The notes below the pieces were generated by a model. The model was given only the letters and a program-made list of their open reading frames with translations. It searched no databases and had not been told where the DNA came from. Below, piece after piece: positions 36,371 through 47,773 of a DNA stretch of 64,000 nt. Numbering within the stretch: position 1 is the stretch's first letter; every line of letters begins with the position of its first letter. The DNA is taken from the NCBI RefSeq assembly GCF_022965805.1, contig NC_133101.1, forward strand, positions 50,052,342-50,116,341, written 5' to 3'. This stretch comes from Primulina eburnea (lineage: Eukaryota > Streptophyta > Magnoliopsida > Lamiales > Gesneriaceae). Made by a program: the position numbers and the translations under genes.

Positions 36371-37509
36371 GGAGAATTTTTATAGCTGGTTCAGCTACGA
36401 ATACCTTGATAGATTCAGAGGCTACTCACTCGTCATTTCGGAGACCTTTGCAAATTTCCTCAAGGTCAAGACGATCGGGCTGGACATAGCATATTCAGTA
36501 GTATTGCCTTCTGGAGAGGAGCTGACAGCTACTAGTGTGGTCCGAGACATAGACCTCGAACTTCATGGTAATCTTGTCTATGCGGATCCAATCGTACTGC
36601 CGATGCCAGAATTCGATATCATTCTGGGTATGGACTGGCTATTAAGGAACAGAGTTTTGATTGAATTCCAGTGTAGATCTGTTCTAGTCCGACCGCTTGG
36701 GAGAGAGCAGTTCTTATTCGAACCAGACAAGTACTTTCCTTTACCGCGTATAATACCTTGTGTCCAGGTTAAGAAGCTTATGCGTAGAGGGTGTCGAGCG
36801 TTTGTAGCGACTTTTGTATCTGTTCCCGAGACACCCAGTCAGTCAGCCTCCGATGTCCCAATTGTTAGGGACTTTATAGACGTGTTTTGTGATGACGTCT
36901 CTGGTATGCCACCTGTATGGGAAGTGGAGTTTTCTATTGAGCTTATGCCAGGTACCGCACCGATCTCGAAAGCACCATACCGATTAGCACCAACAGAGAT
37001 GGCAGAACTCAAGAAGCAGATTCAGGAACTTCTTGACAAGGAGTTCGTTCGCCCGAGTTTTTCACCATGGGGCGCGCCAGTCTTATTTGTGAAGAAGAAG
37101 GATGGTTCGATGAGGCTCTGAATTGATTACGGGAATTGAACAGGGTTACGGTGAAGAACAAATACCATTCCCGAGGATTGAAGATTTATTTGACCAGTTA
37201 CAGGGAGCCTCAGTATTCTCAAAGATTGATCTGCGTTCTGGTTATCACCAGTTGATGGTGAAAGATGCCGTTGTTCTCAAGACTGCTTCTATGACTCGTT
37301 ATGGCCACTTCGAGTTCCTTGTGATGCCGTTCGGTTTGACGAATGCGCCAACGATCTTCATGGATCTCATGAATCTTGTATTTCAGCCGTATCTTGATCA
37401 GTTCGTTGTAGTGGTCATAGACGACATTCTCGTCTACTCAAAGAATCAAGAGGATCACAGCAGACATCTGACCGCAGTTTTGCAGACCTTGAAGAAGCAC
37501 CAACTTTTA
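36371..37509 (+). pseudogene. Gypsy protease and reverse transcriptase (element G), broken
   Basis: The retropepsin-like protease starts just after the candidate intron; its active-site triplet reads DSE where the family has DSG. A one-base deletion near 36430 shifts frame. PEFDIILGMDWL marks the protease end. RT then follows (YRLAPTEMAELKKQ, SPWGAPVLFVKKKDGS, and after stops near 37119-37134 the second RT part with [12 protein letters not shown] and [10 protein letters not shown], the catalytic D-D pair). The sequence ends at about 37509 in the RT connection region. Not functional. Confidence 0.85.
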
Positions 37510-37591
37510 ACAATGTTTGAATGTACTAACCCTTAAACTGAATATTTTGTGCTTAACTGCTCAAGTTTTGTAATCATAAAAAGGGGGAGAT
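37510..37591 (+). mobile_element. Copia family B, internal 3' end with polypurine tract
   Basis: A T-rich stretch (TTTTGTGCTTAACTGCTC) ends in AAAAAGGGGGAGAT directly before the 3' LTR. It parallels the end of the complete Copia element (58080-58112). The rest of the element is missing. Confidence 0.75.
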
Positions 37592-39007
37592 TGTTGGAAC
37601 TTTTCAAGTTTACAATCTTGATTTTGATGTTAACAAACCTTGTTAATTTGTGTTACTAATAATCTACTTACTGTGCAGAAGCTAGGATCAGTCACGAGCT
37701 GTTTACATCGCAAACTGAGGACTCAACTGATCGCACAAACTGAATCAGTCTAACTGTTACGTCAATTGAGCAGTCCAACTGATTGTCCAGTTGATAGGTG
37801 GTTCATTAGGAGAACCTCAGAAGCCCTGCCAGCCGAATGATTGTTCAACTGATGAAGAAACCCAGCTGATCAGTTCAACTAAACGAGAGTGAAATCAGTT
37901 CAACTGACGAGTCAACTGATTTCACCAGCCCAACTAAAGATCAGTTCGGCTGACTAGTTCGAAGCATCAGTCGGAATCTTTCAGTTGTAGATGAAGACAA
38001 AAAATCTTTATTGAGGATTCCAGCTATACGCAAAGGAACAAAGTAATTGTCTAGTCAAAGGACAATAATGGATGTTGCATCATAGCATTAAAGACAAAAC
38101 GTTTCAGATGGGCAGTTGGAAATTCGATCCACAAAGCCCAAGAAACGAATTCAAGATGCAAAAGATACAATAATTGAGTCTCATTGTACGATCAATTTTC
38201 CCAACTATACAAAGAGAAGAACAGTGAAGACTCAACATACAGAGACAAGAAGCTTCAACGCAAATACGAAGGAAAAGAAAGGGCACACATATTGCACATT
38301 AGCTTTCAGAAGCAATCAGCCCAAAGAGAACTATTCACAGTCATATCAGCTTAGATTAGAAGCTTATTTCCCTCAGTGTGTGAGAACATATTTGTTCAGT
38401 TATCACACACACAAACACTCTCACCACCACTCAAATACAGTCTTGCACAAAGACATTAAACTTGTGTATGTAGTCTTTCTCACATATACATAAAATAAGT
38501 GTTGGCTGGAAGGTGCTACCTTCAGTCTAGACTAGGAGTTCAATTAGGCAGTGGGTAAGTCCTAAGCTGAGTGGGTTTGTACAAGTAGTTGTATAAATCA
38601 AAGTCTTCTAGTGGATCCTACCCGAGGTGGTAGAAAGGGTGACGTAGGAGCAGTTGAAGTCTCCAAACACGCATAAACATATCTTGTGTATTTAACTGAT
38701 TAACTACTGTTTTCAAACTGTTTGGATCAGTTAGAGTATCCGTCAGTTCAGTTGTCACCATAACTGAACTGATGAATGCAAAAACTAATCTACTTTTTTC
38801 AGTTATTCAGTTTACATAAGTTAAAATGTTTTCTAATATAACAGTCTTCTTCATGAAGGATTACTTCGAGTTTCTTCCGCTTGGTTTTAAAACCAAACTC
38901 GATTTAATTCATCAGTGTTAACATTCTTAGAACACGAGCTATTGAAGCTCATTGGAGAATGTAGTGTTTGAAGTTCCTTCAAAGGCACTAGCACACTCGA
39001 TCCTTCA
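37592..39007 (+). mobile_element. 3' LTR of a Copia family B element
   Basis: The LTR is 1416 bp, begins TGTTGGAACTTTTC and ends CACTCGATCCTTCA. It is homologous to 19753-21202 and 47512-60174. It is inserted in the reversed env-like gene that starts at 39008. The short frames on both strands at 38104-38493 are LTR noise. Confidence 0.88.
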
Positions 39008-40478
39008 GTATGTCTTCCTTTCCAATGTTTGAACAATCAGGGTAGCTTTGACTACCTTCAAACTACAGTTTCCAAGGCAATAAATTTCTTCCAATTTGCT
39101 TTCTTCCGTAATTGCTTCGCAAAAAGTTCAGTTCTGAATCTGACCCATTCATTGTAAGTCTTGAGCTTTGATTCAGAGAACTCATTGACCTCTTTCCATA
39201 TCAGGTCGATATAAGTTTGAATTGCGTTTTTGGTCTGTGCTCAATCATCTTGCAATTTCCTTTCGGGCCAGTTAGGACATGAGAGATACTCAGTCCTGAT
39301 TCAGTTGCATCCAATTTCTCCCTTATGACTACTCCTTTTGGTAGGGAAAATGGTAGAATAGTTGGTGCAATGATGGTGATCAATGGAGCTTTGACTCCTA
39401 CTGGTTTTTGCTTATCACCAGATTTGGTGATAATCTTCTTAGATGGATCAGCTGAAGATGGTGACAGACCTTCAGTTGAAGACTCGACTGGAACTGCCCT
39501 CAAAGGTATGGCGATGATTGGCTGTTCAGCTCCACTCAGTTTCAATCTCTCAGCTGGGATTGTTTCCAAAACAGCTGCTGGTTTGGTTTTGAGAATTCTT
39601 GGCTTCTTCGTGATTTTAGGAGATGGAGTTCTCTCTTAATCAGTCTCACTGACAATCAGTTTCCTTTTGGTTGTATTTTTCTGAGCTATCTTCTTGATTG
39701 ATTTGGGAGCTTCCGGCATCCCAATCTCCTTCTTCACTTTAATGAACTGCTTGGGTGACATGTCCACCTTGATTTTTGGTAGCTGAACACTCTTAGCATT
39801 GAAAATTTTGAACTTGGATGACTTCTCAGAAGAGTCACCAACCAAACCATTGTTCTTCAATAAGTATCTGAGTGGTACAGCAAATCTCTTGAACTGTTTG
39901 GATGATTGAAGCATGTTCTTGAGGATAAAAAAGATGATGGTTGACCATTTCAGTCTTCGTCCAGCCATAATAGCAGTCATTACTTGGAATTTTTCCAAGG
40001 TGAGAGCACCAAATGAGCCTGCATTGGCGAGTAGTCCTTTGGCCACAATGTCAGCCAGTAACTTAATTTCTGGCTTCAGTTCTTTCTTAGGATCAGAAAC
40101 CTTGATTTTCCATCCATCCGTAGATAAGAGAGTCTGCATCTACTCTACATCAGACGTCTTAACTTCAGAGATATTGGCCAAGCCATTAGAAGAGAGTTTA
40201 AAGAGATTGTTGAAGGAGTCTTCATCAATGATCAGCAGTTGACTGTTGAAGGTTGTAGTGATTTTGCCATCAGCAGAGATGAAGCCATTAGCATACAGAT
40301 CCTGAATCTCTTTAGGATAGATTTCTTAAGACGATAATCCCAGAAATTTCTTCAATCCAGCTGCTTGAAGTTTGAGAAAGACATCCTTGATAGCTTCGTC
40401 CTTGACGGTATGAACTAAATCAAAGTAAATAGTCATTGCGTTGAGAATGTATGCATGGACTTGATTTGCCAGTGCTGA
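39008..40478 (-). pseudogene. Copia env-like gene, broken copy (element F, minus strand)
   Basis: Reading leftwards from about 40478 it follows the copy at 55233: ANQVHAYILNAM at the N-terminus, LLADIVAKGLL near 40060, then TLEKFQ, LKNML and the Ser/Pro/Lys-rich middle (PRILKTKPAAVLETIPAERLKLSG). The start ATG is changed (the codon before GGCAAATC reads CTG or TTG). Stops lie near 40326, 40140, 39638 and 39201. It is cut by the Copia LTR at 39007, so the C-terminal half is missing. A T-rich tract ending CCCAG precedes the start (about 40490-40505), like a splice acceptor. Confidence 0.85.
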
Positions 40479-41066
40479 TAGTTTGAATATCTGGGAGAAA
40501 AAGCTGTGTGTATTTGATTTTCTCTGAGAGTTGTAATGCACGTAAAGAAAATGAAAGAAACTGAAATGAAGCGGGTTCATTTTCTTTTGTTTGTGACTTT
40601 GGACATGTGTCAGTCCAAGATAAAATCATGTGTATGTGCGGTGAAAATGTGAACAGAACTATGATGAACCACGTGGGGCGGCCACATTTCAAATTACTAT
40701 TCACGAATGATATTAATTAAATGCATGATTTTAACAGTCACAACAATTAATATGGAATACTTATCGAATAATCAGTTAACTTATTGTAAAATCAGTTAGG
40801 TCAGTAACTGATTGATCAGTTGAAAACTGATTCAGTTCAGTTGAAGACTAACTGACTATTGTCTTATTAGATAACCATTTAAATTCCACATTCCCCCTTA
40901 ATAAATGCATAATAATAATGGAAGTTAGAAGAAACTCAGTCTGAATCAGTTAAGTGCATTCTGTTAACTGATGTCCCTTCGTCTTCTTCTACTTCTTTAA
41001 TACGGGTCTGTCTATAAATTAAATCATTGTCAATAGATAATTGCAATCAACAATTAAGCACAGATA
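40479..41066. other. spacer between env-like gene and antisense ORF, element F
   Basis: Non-coding and AT-rich, with many AACTGAT/ATCAGTT words. It corresponds to 54643-55232 in the complete element and may hold promoters for the divergent env-like gene and antisense ORF. No clear TATA box. Confidence 0.5.
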
Positions 41067-41477
41067 GATATAGCAAGTATTTCCAACATCCCTCTTCCTC
41101 CAGCAACGCTTCGCCGTTTGGAGAGATTGAAAGAAGCTATAGAGGATTTTGTCTTTGAAAAAGTCATGTCCACCTGGACTAAAATACATGACCTCCAGAC
41201 CATTCAACGAGATAGATTGGTTGCTACTAATAAACAGATGACAACTGAGATCAAATATAAGAGGTGTCTCGATGTTATCCATACTTCAGATCTTGCCACT
41301 GATGAAGGTCTTATAGAGTTGATGCTATTTAAGGAGCATAGAATGCTAGAAAATATTGTCTTTTCGGAAGGTTACAGAAGAATTTCCTGTAATGATTTGT
41401 CTAATTGGATGTCCCTGTGGCGAGATACCATTGAAAGAGAAATAACTCATGTAATGTGTGAAAGATATTATCAATAA
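41067..41477 (+). pseudogene. conserved antisense ORF of element F (opposite strand to its pol and env)
   Basis: The protein product is unknown. The frame is open from about 41067 to a TAA at 41475-41477. It aligns over its whole length with the antisense ORF of the complete element (54642-54193, minus): ERLKEAIEDFVFEKV...W corresponds to EKRKVEMEDEVFHQI...W, IELMLFKE..MLE to YELMLYKE..ILE, and DLSNWMSLWR to DLTQWMAKWR. It is predicted largely helical with conserved Trp pairs. No ATG matches the sister start, so it may be truncated at the 5' end. Confidence 0.7.
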
Positions 41478-41629
41478 ATTTGATATTTTGATTTATTACT
41501 GTTTCTTTTCTCCATACTAATTGATATCAGTTGACTAACTGACAATTGTTTAATTGAATAACAATTAGCAATAACTGACATATCAACAATAAAACACATA
41601 TAATTAATACAGATAAATTAAAACAATAA

Positions 41630-42195
41630 TATTGCGAAAATGAGAAAACTTTGTCTCGGGTAATGGTTTGGTGAAGATGTCAGCTGCTTGTTGATCAGTT
41701 GGCATGTATTCCAATTTGATTGCCTTCTTTAGGGCATGTTCTCTGATGAAATGATGTCTGATATCAATAGCTTGATACTTGAATGAAGAACTGGATTATA
41801 TATAATCGCAACTGTGCTTGTATTATTATAAAATATTTGTAATTCTTTTGCAATGACTCCATAGTCTTTCAGTTGTTGCTGAACCCAAAGCAGTTGAGCG
41901 CAACAGCTTTCAGCAGCAAGATATTCTGCATCAATTGTGGAAGTTGCTATAGATGTATGCTTCTTGCTGAACCATGAAATCGGTATGTCTCCTAGAAACT
42001 GACATGATCCACTGGTGCTTTTATGATCAAGCTTACATTCTGCATAATCTGCATCTGAATAGCCAATTAAATTGAATTATGAGTCCTTAGCATATCATAA
42101 GCCCACATTTTGTGTGCCTTTAAGATATTTCAGTATACTTTGGGCAGCTAAAAATTGCGATTGCGTAGGATTTTCCTGAAATCTAGCACACATAC
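41630..42195 (-). pseudogene. Copia RNase H (element F, minus strand), truncated
   Basis: RNase H degrades the RNA of the RNA-DNA hybrid. Reading leftwards: CARFQENPTQSQF, LKYLKGTQNVGL with a stop, GYSDADYA.CKLDHKSTSG, FLGD..ISWFSKKHTSIATST..AEYLAAESCCAQLLWVQQQLKDYG. The tail then diverges. It matches 53380-53940 in the complete element. It is cut at 42195 by another LTR fragment; RT is missing. Confidence 0.88.
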
Positions 42196-42558
42196 TGTCA
42201 CGCCCCGGGCCCAGGTCCGCCGCTGTGTGACTGCACAATGGGCCCCTATAGCAACTACTTCATATTCGTCCTCGTTTTACGAAAATGATTAACCCAAGTT
42301 GCTATAGAAGTCCATTGTAAGCCATTATAAACTCATTTTAAATATTTCATTTTTAAGATGTGGATATCACAATCACCCCTCCAGAACGCGACGTCCTCGT
42401 CGCGTCCTGACCCCTCGATCCACCAGCGCCGAGAATCTAGAGGTGCCTCCTACAGGTTCAAGAGTTTGCTCCCGTCATGTAGCACTTTGCCCCGCAAGTC
42501 CAAGAGGTGGCTCCCATGCACGTAGCACTTTGCCCCGCATAGCACTTATTTCCTAGCT
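42196..42558 (+). mobile_element. fragment of another LTR (TGTCACGCCCC type)
   Basis: It begins TGTCACGCCCCGGGCCC at the break in element F, has a CGCGACGTCCTCGTCGCG hairpin near 42390 and two copies of GTAGCACTTTGCCCCGCA (about 42477 and 42520). Its right end is lost at the start of duplication arm 2. The family is not identified. Confidence 0.55.
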
Positions 42559-44781
42559 TCGTACCATCCCGAACCAACATTGAACCATAGTTTAGCCATG
42601 ATTAAAATACACCTAAAATGATGGAAAATATATCCCTAGGGCTGTAATACACGAAAAATGTGAATGGAGGCCAAAATCATGAAACACTCTTTCGAGAGGC
42701 ATTTTGGCACATTGCACCGTAAATTCTCGTGCGACTTTTAAACTTAACCAAATCACAAACGGCCAAAATCATGACCTTCCAAACTCATTAAGGTACTGTA
42801 CAGTCCAAGGCCACAGGCTAAAATCCAACCAAGAACTCGCACAAGCCTCCTGAACCGCAACACTGCTGCTGTACAATTTCTGTGGCAGCAGCTGTGCTTG
42901 CTACGCTTCAGTTACAAGGCTAATGGCCATTGGGTCTTGAACAACTGACCATAGCCTCTTACCAACATGCTAAGGTGTGGCTTGAATTATGGCTAAGGGC
43001 ACTAAGCCAATCACAATCCAAGCAAATCCCTAGGACAACACCAAGTTCCCACCCTAGAACCATGATGCGCGCGTGGGGTGTATTGCCTTACTTGCTGTCT
43101 TATATCATTCCAATGGCCATATGATTGACCATGGCTTGATCTAGACCTCATGAGGTATTGTGTGAACCATGGCTAAGGGCTAGAAGCCAACCAAGATCCA
43201 CCCAACACTCTCAAAGTCGAAACCAACTCACACGAAAGAAAACAGAAAACGAAACCGAGGGACACTTGCATGTTTTGTTTAAAAAAAATTGATGGGTGCA
43301 TGAACCAAGCCTTGAAAGGCCATCTTGGTCACGTCCTAGACATGCTAAGTAAGGGTTCTAACCATGGCTACGGTCCCTAGAACAGCCATGGTTCGAACAC
43401 GCACCTTAGACAACCCAAACACAAAAATCGAGCCTCAAATTGCAACTACGGGAAAGTTGTTGTCAAGTCTTGATTCCTGAGTGTATGGCCTTGAACGAAT
43501 GGACCATCATGACTCCAGCACACCCTAGTACATGACTAGATGCAGCCGTGAGCGCCTGGAACCGAGCCAACCCCTGAAATCACAAAAACAATTCAAAACC
43601 GTGAAGCTTGATGGAAGGGTCGAAGGGGCTGCACAGATTTTTGGGAAATGTTGCTGTCAAATTCATGTGTTTCTTGAATCAAGAACATATAATGGTTTAA
43701 GAAAATATGTATAGGACTTGATTGAAGAGAAAAAAAACATATAAACATGCCTGGAAATTTGTGTTGAATAAAACAAAAAATTACGACGAACACGGTGTGG
43801 CAGAGACGGAGTTTTCTTTTCTTACTTTACACTCTTATTTTTCTTGCTGGTAAGCACGATTTTTTCTGCAGGTTTTCTTCTGAAATTTAGAATGAGAGGA
43901 GGGGAAGGAAGGCTAGGTAATGAAGGGGAAGTTTTCAAAATAAATGGGGATTTGAATGGCAAAACAAATCTTACTATCCTTGAGCTTGTGAGATAAGGAA
44001 TGCTATGTGATATTTAATGGATTGAAGGAGATTTGATAGGTGATGGCCGAGATTATCTATCAAAACAAGGCAAGGATATTGCTTAAATTATTAATTGTTG
44101 GTGATTTAAAATGAAGGAATTATCATACCAAGAAATGATAAGGAAAGGTGGCAATAATGAAGAGTTGCCAAACATAATTAAATCTTTTAAGGGGGTGGCC
44201 GAAATTTGATGGTTAAATGCATGGAAAAAATATTGCTTAAATCTTGTATTTTAAATCTTTAAAGTTATATACACCCATTAAGTATTTTAGTGAATTAATA
44301 AATTAAATTAGGACAATAATTTTCATGCATGGCATGTCTCATAGAATTAATTATTAAAATGTTAGGTTGTAATTTCTTGGATAAATTAGGCCTAGATAAA
44401 TTTATTCCAATTGGCTACACATTTTAATTTAGGCTATTAACTAAATATTGGACATGAGAGAATTAATTAATAGCTTAAGTTCAATTAATTAAATAAAATC
44501 TTAAAACATTCCCTATCATTAAAATAAATTATTCCTTGGCTTAAATTAAATTTAAGAATATTTTTTTTATTATAAATTTTATCTCAATACTCTAACTCTA
44601 GTCCGACCTCGCTTATTTATCCGGAAAGATAAAAACTAAACTTTTGCGTAAAATAAATAATCATGACTCAAGAAAGTTTAAAAAAAATGAATTTAAACTC
44701 TCATGCGTAAAAAAATTATTTTAACTTAAATAATAGTAATTATGCATGGCTTATACGTAATCTGATTTATCGGGTTCTACA
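42559..44781 (-). mobile_element. Gypsy LTR fragment (element G family), reversed
   Basis: On the minus strand it starts TGTAGAACCCGATAAATCAG at 44781 and covers the first about 2.2 kb of the LTR seen at 31756. It includes part of the conserved block (about 42660-42860). There is no primer site or coding. Confidence 0.88.
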
Positions 44782-44899
44782 CTTGACACATGTGCTTACC
44801 CAACTGGTCGAGCAGATTCTGACTAGGCTCACGTGGAATTCAGCTGGTAATTAAATCAACCAACATCCCAACATGGATGAGTTTCATCTGAAGAACAGC
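44782..44899 (-). other. 118-bp spacer, reverse copy of 31638-31755
   Basis: Same length and near-identical sequence. It diagnoses the duplication of an already nested locus. Confidence 0.85.
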
Positions 44900-46082
44900 T
44901 GTGGGTCCGGGATGCTAACTCATTTCTTAATCATCATTGGGATTAAGTGGATCAATTAAATAAACTAGGTCGATTTTTTTTAAAAAAAATACACAAGCGT
45001 ACGAATTGTTACGTGTAATAATCCGTCTTATTTATTTACAAGATCAAGTTCAATATCTACAACATGATCCAAAATACAAATTTATTCAAAACTAAGTCAT
45101 AACAACTAATGTTCATCAACTACATATCATGTGTTGAAAACCAGCTCTACATCTAAGTCCGGATCACCACTCTAATCTCGTTCTCCATCCTCTTCTCGAC
45201 CCTGATCATGTCCCACCTGTTTTCATACACACATACAAACACAACACCAGCCGAATAACTCTGGTGAGAAATACATTTCCCAGTTTAAACAATGTATACA
45301 TGCATTTCATACAATCATATTCAAAAATATAAAGCATGTATCAAATGACATGTATCGTAATCAAGAATCTAGGAAAACATAAATCAATACAAAACATAAA
45401 AATCAAACTCTTTTATTCTTAATCTCTGACTCGATTCTTATCTAGGGATCCCGGTTTGAATAAGAATGCAACAAGTCTCCCATCTACTCTCCCCTTCTAG
45501 ATGGTAGTACGTTCTTATTCCTGAACTTCGATACACTATATCGAGTATCTACAATAGGAGTCGATCTACTCCTTAGCACATCGATATAAACCAAACGTCC
45601 AGTGACTTGGCACCTCTGCCAAAAACTCTTTGACGATATCTGTCTCTTATTCTCTGCTTTTCTGTAACTCAATAGAACAAGCACATAAATTCAAAGAGTT
45701 CAAATATATTAAAACCATAAAAAGTAAGTATGTGGTTTTGGGAAACTCAAGTTCTATCTTACTCGAGTTATCGATCCTGGTTTAACATTGATTTATACCT
45801 TTCTTTTATCGAGGTTTGGCTTTGGCTCGTTCTTTTACTGATTTCGAAGTTGAATTCTTGACTTCAATCTTCAATACCAATCTGGAATAACATTCGAGAA
45901 GTCCAATATCACATACAACTCAAAACAAGAATTCTCAATCTCATTATCATTTAACGGCATAACGGCGCAATCTCAAGATACCGGCAATGCAAACAATAAG
46001 AGACCAATCTCAACAACACATAATCATCAACATATATAAGCCATAACTCTCAAAATCTGTATAGTCTCAATCAAATATAATC
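44900..46082 (-). mobile_element. LTR fragment (TGTAATGCCCGAG family), reversed
   Basis: It begins TGTGGGTCC at 44900 (the LTR 3' end on the minus strand). Homology to 30456-31637 stops at 46082, inside the LTR. The minus-strand open frame at 45484-45684 is the arm 2 version of 30854-31054. Confidence 0.78.
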
Positions 46083-46754
46083 GAGAGTTTGTAAAGTGGC
46101 TAAATTTATCAAGTATTATAGTTTGATAATGGTTTAAGCTTGCTGAAAGAAGAAAATTTGAAAAACTTCAAGCCACATGTGAGGAATATATTTGTGATCG
46201 AGAATGTGCGTATGAGTTTAGTGTGTGTTTTTTGTCTGTGTACGTGGTTTTTTGAAGCTTTTAGGGTAGGACTCTACATTATATTTAAATAAAATAATAG
46301 CTAGGTAATTAGGTTAATTAATCACAATTTAAATTACTAATTTAACCCTTCAACTTTTTAAAGTTTGAGAAAACCTAATTAATCACAATTTAAATTACTA
46401 ATTTAGCCCTTCAACTTTTTAAAGTTTGAGAAATTAAGAGTCCTACAATTTTTAAATTCTACCCATAATTAAATACAACATTATTTAATTATTAAGTCAT
46501 AAAAATAATTATTAAAATATTTTATTTTGAGTAGAAGTATTTAAATCTCTTACTTTAGAAATTAGCTAATTAAAAATACTTAGCGTTTCTATTTCACTAA
46601 GTAAATTAATTTTAGCCCTTAAATGCTGAGATGTAAAAATCTTTTAAAATACTAAATTTATTAAATTAAAATAAAAATTCTAACTTTATGTTTTAACACC
46701 TTAATCGTCACTGGTCTTCTTTCCTGGTTCGGCATCGAATATTCGTGTGAAAGA
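46083..46754. other. AT-rich non-coding stretch with a 61-bp tandem duplication
   Basis: No open frame or known element end is visible. Two nearly identical 61-bp units occupy 46315-46375 and 46376-46436 (ATCACAATTTAAATTAC at 46321 and 46382). Probably the remains of an LTR on the minus strand. Confidence 0.5.
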
Positions 46755-47511
46755 TAAATGAAACGTCCACTAATTTTTAACCTTAATATCCTACTAGTTT
46801 TTTTTTTAAAACATAAAGTTCGAAATTCATAATAAAACACTCAACATTTCCAAAATCCAAAAATTAATTTAAAATTTAGAAGTTTAAAGTGCATAAAATC
46901 TCTAACTCGTCAATTAACAAAAATCATATGTTAACTATTAACATGATCAACACTAACTTCAAAATAAGGAATAAAAATCTCTAATTAAATCAATAACAAA
47001 ATCTTTAAAACTTTGAATGTCAAGCTAATATGGAAAATAATGTCCCTTGAGAGTGTACTGTCGGACTCGATCCACTCAAGCTTCAGCGCTTCCCTCAATC
47101 TCATCTTCACCTGCAACATTCAAACCTAGTGAATCTAATGACTCAACACGTTCTAAACATGAGCAACAAATAATACATATACAAGCACATGCATTAAAAA
47201 CCATACTTTTATTCAAAATAATCTAGCTTAAATTTGTAAACATAATATTAATAATAAATCATCAAATCATAAAGATTTCCATCATTTATTGTTTTGGGTG
47301 GAGTTTGATCCTTGAAAGTAACTGGCTGTATCATGTGGTCTATTGATCAATCTTAGCTCACTATTGCGCATGAGAACATGAACTAGGCACCGACGTAAAT
47401 GGAAATACGATCGTTAGGCTCCCTTTGGGGCCTTCTCCCGTAAATGAGCTCTCTCTGGGGCCTTCTCCCTCACGATATTCCCAATAACCATATATCATAT
47501 CTGTTGGAACA
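46755..47511 (-). mobile_element. Gypsy-type LTR fragment (TGTAAGGTCC family), reversed
   Basis: It begins TGAAACGTCCACTAAT, the reverse complement of the end of the solo LTR at 18691. It carries the TGAGTC hairpin region (47120-47149) and GGGGCCTTCTCCC repeats (about 47405-47475). It is cut at 47511 by a Copia family B LTR. Confidence 0.7.
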
Positions 47512-47773
47512 TTTCATGTTCGCAATCTTGATTTTGATATTAACAAAACTCGCTATTTTTTTCCTAATGATTTACCTTAGTGGGCAGGTAGCTGGAACTG
47601 ATCAGGCTTCGAACTGATCAGTTAAGCGAGGTAAAACTGAAGCTACCGAGACGTAAACTAAAAACACCAACTGATCGACCAAACTGGATCAATTCAACTT
47701 ATTTTTCAGCTAATAGATGATTCAGCAGAAGACCTTGAGAAGCCCGGCCAGCTGATGAAGAACCCAGCTGACC
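47512..47773 (+). mobile_element. Copia family B element, 5' LTR, first part
   Basis: It begins TGTTGGAACATTTCATG. After 262 bp it is interrupted by the complete Copia element; TGACC at 47769-47773 is the left target copy. It resumes at 59051. Confidence 0.88.

Larger units (their letters stand above)
31756..37509 (+). mobile_element. truncated Ty3/Gypsy element G (5' LTR, gag, protease, part of RT)
   Basis: The LTR (31756-34882) is followed by a primer site, gag and pol. The sequence stops inside reverse transcriptase near 37509, where the 3' end of a family B Copia element begins. RNase H, integrase and the 3' LTR are missing. LTR and leader match the elements at 60735 and 8981. The combination of LTR, primer and gag suggests a Tekay-like chromovirus, but the diagnostic chromodomain is not present. 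Confidence 0.85.
42559..46082 (-). repeat. inverted duplication, arm 2 (about 3.5 kb)
   Basis: Reverse complement of 30456-33963 with small indels. It comprises a Gypsy LTR fragment (42559-44781), the 118-bp spacer (44782-44899) and an LTR fragment of the TGTAATGCCCGAG family (44900-46082). Confidence 0.88.
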
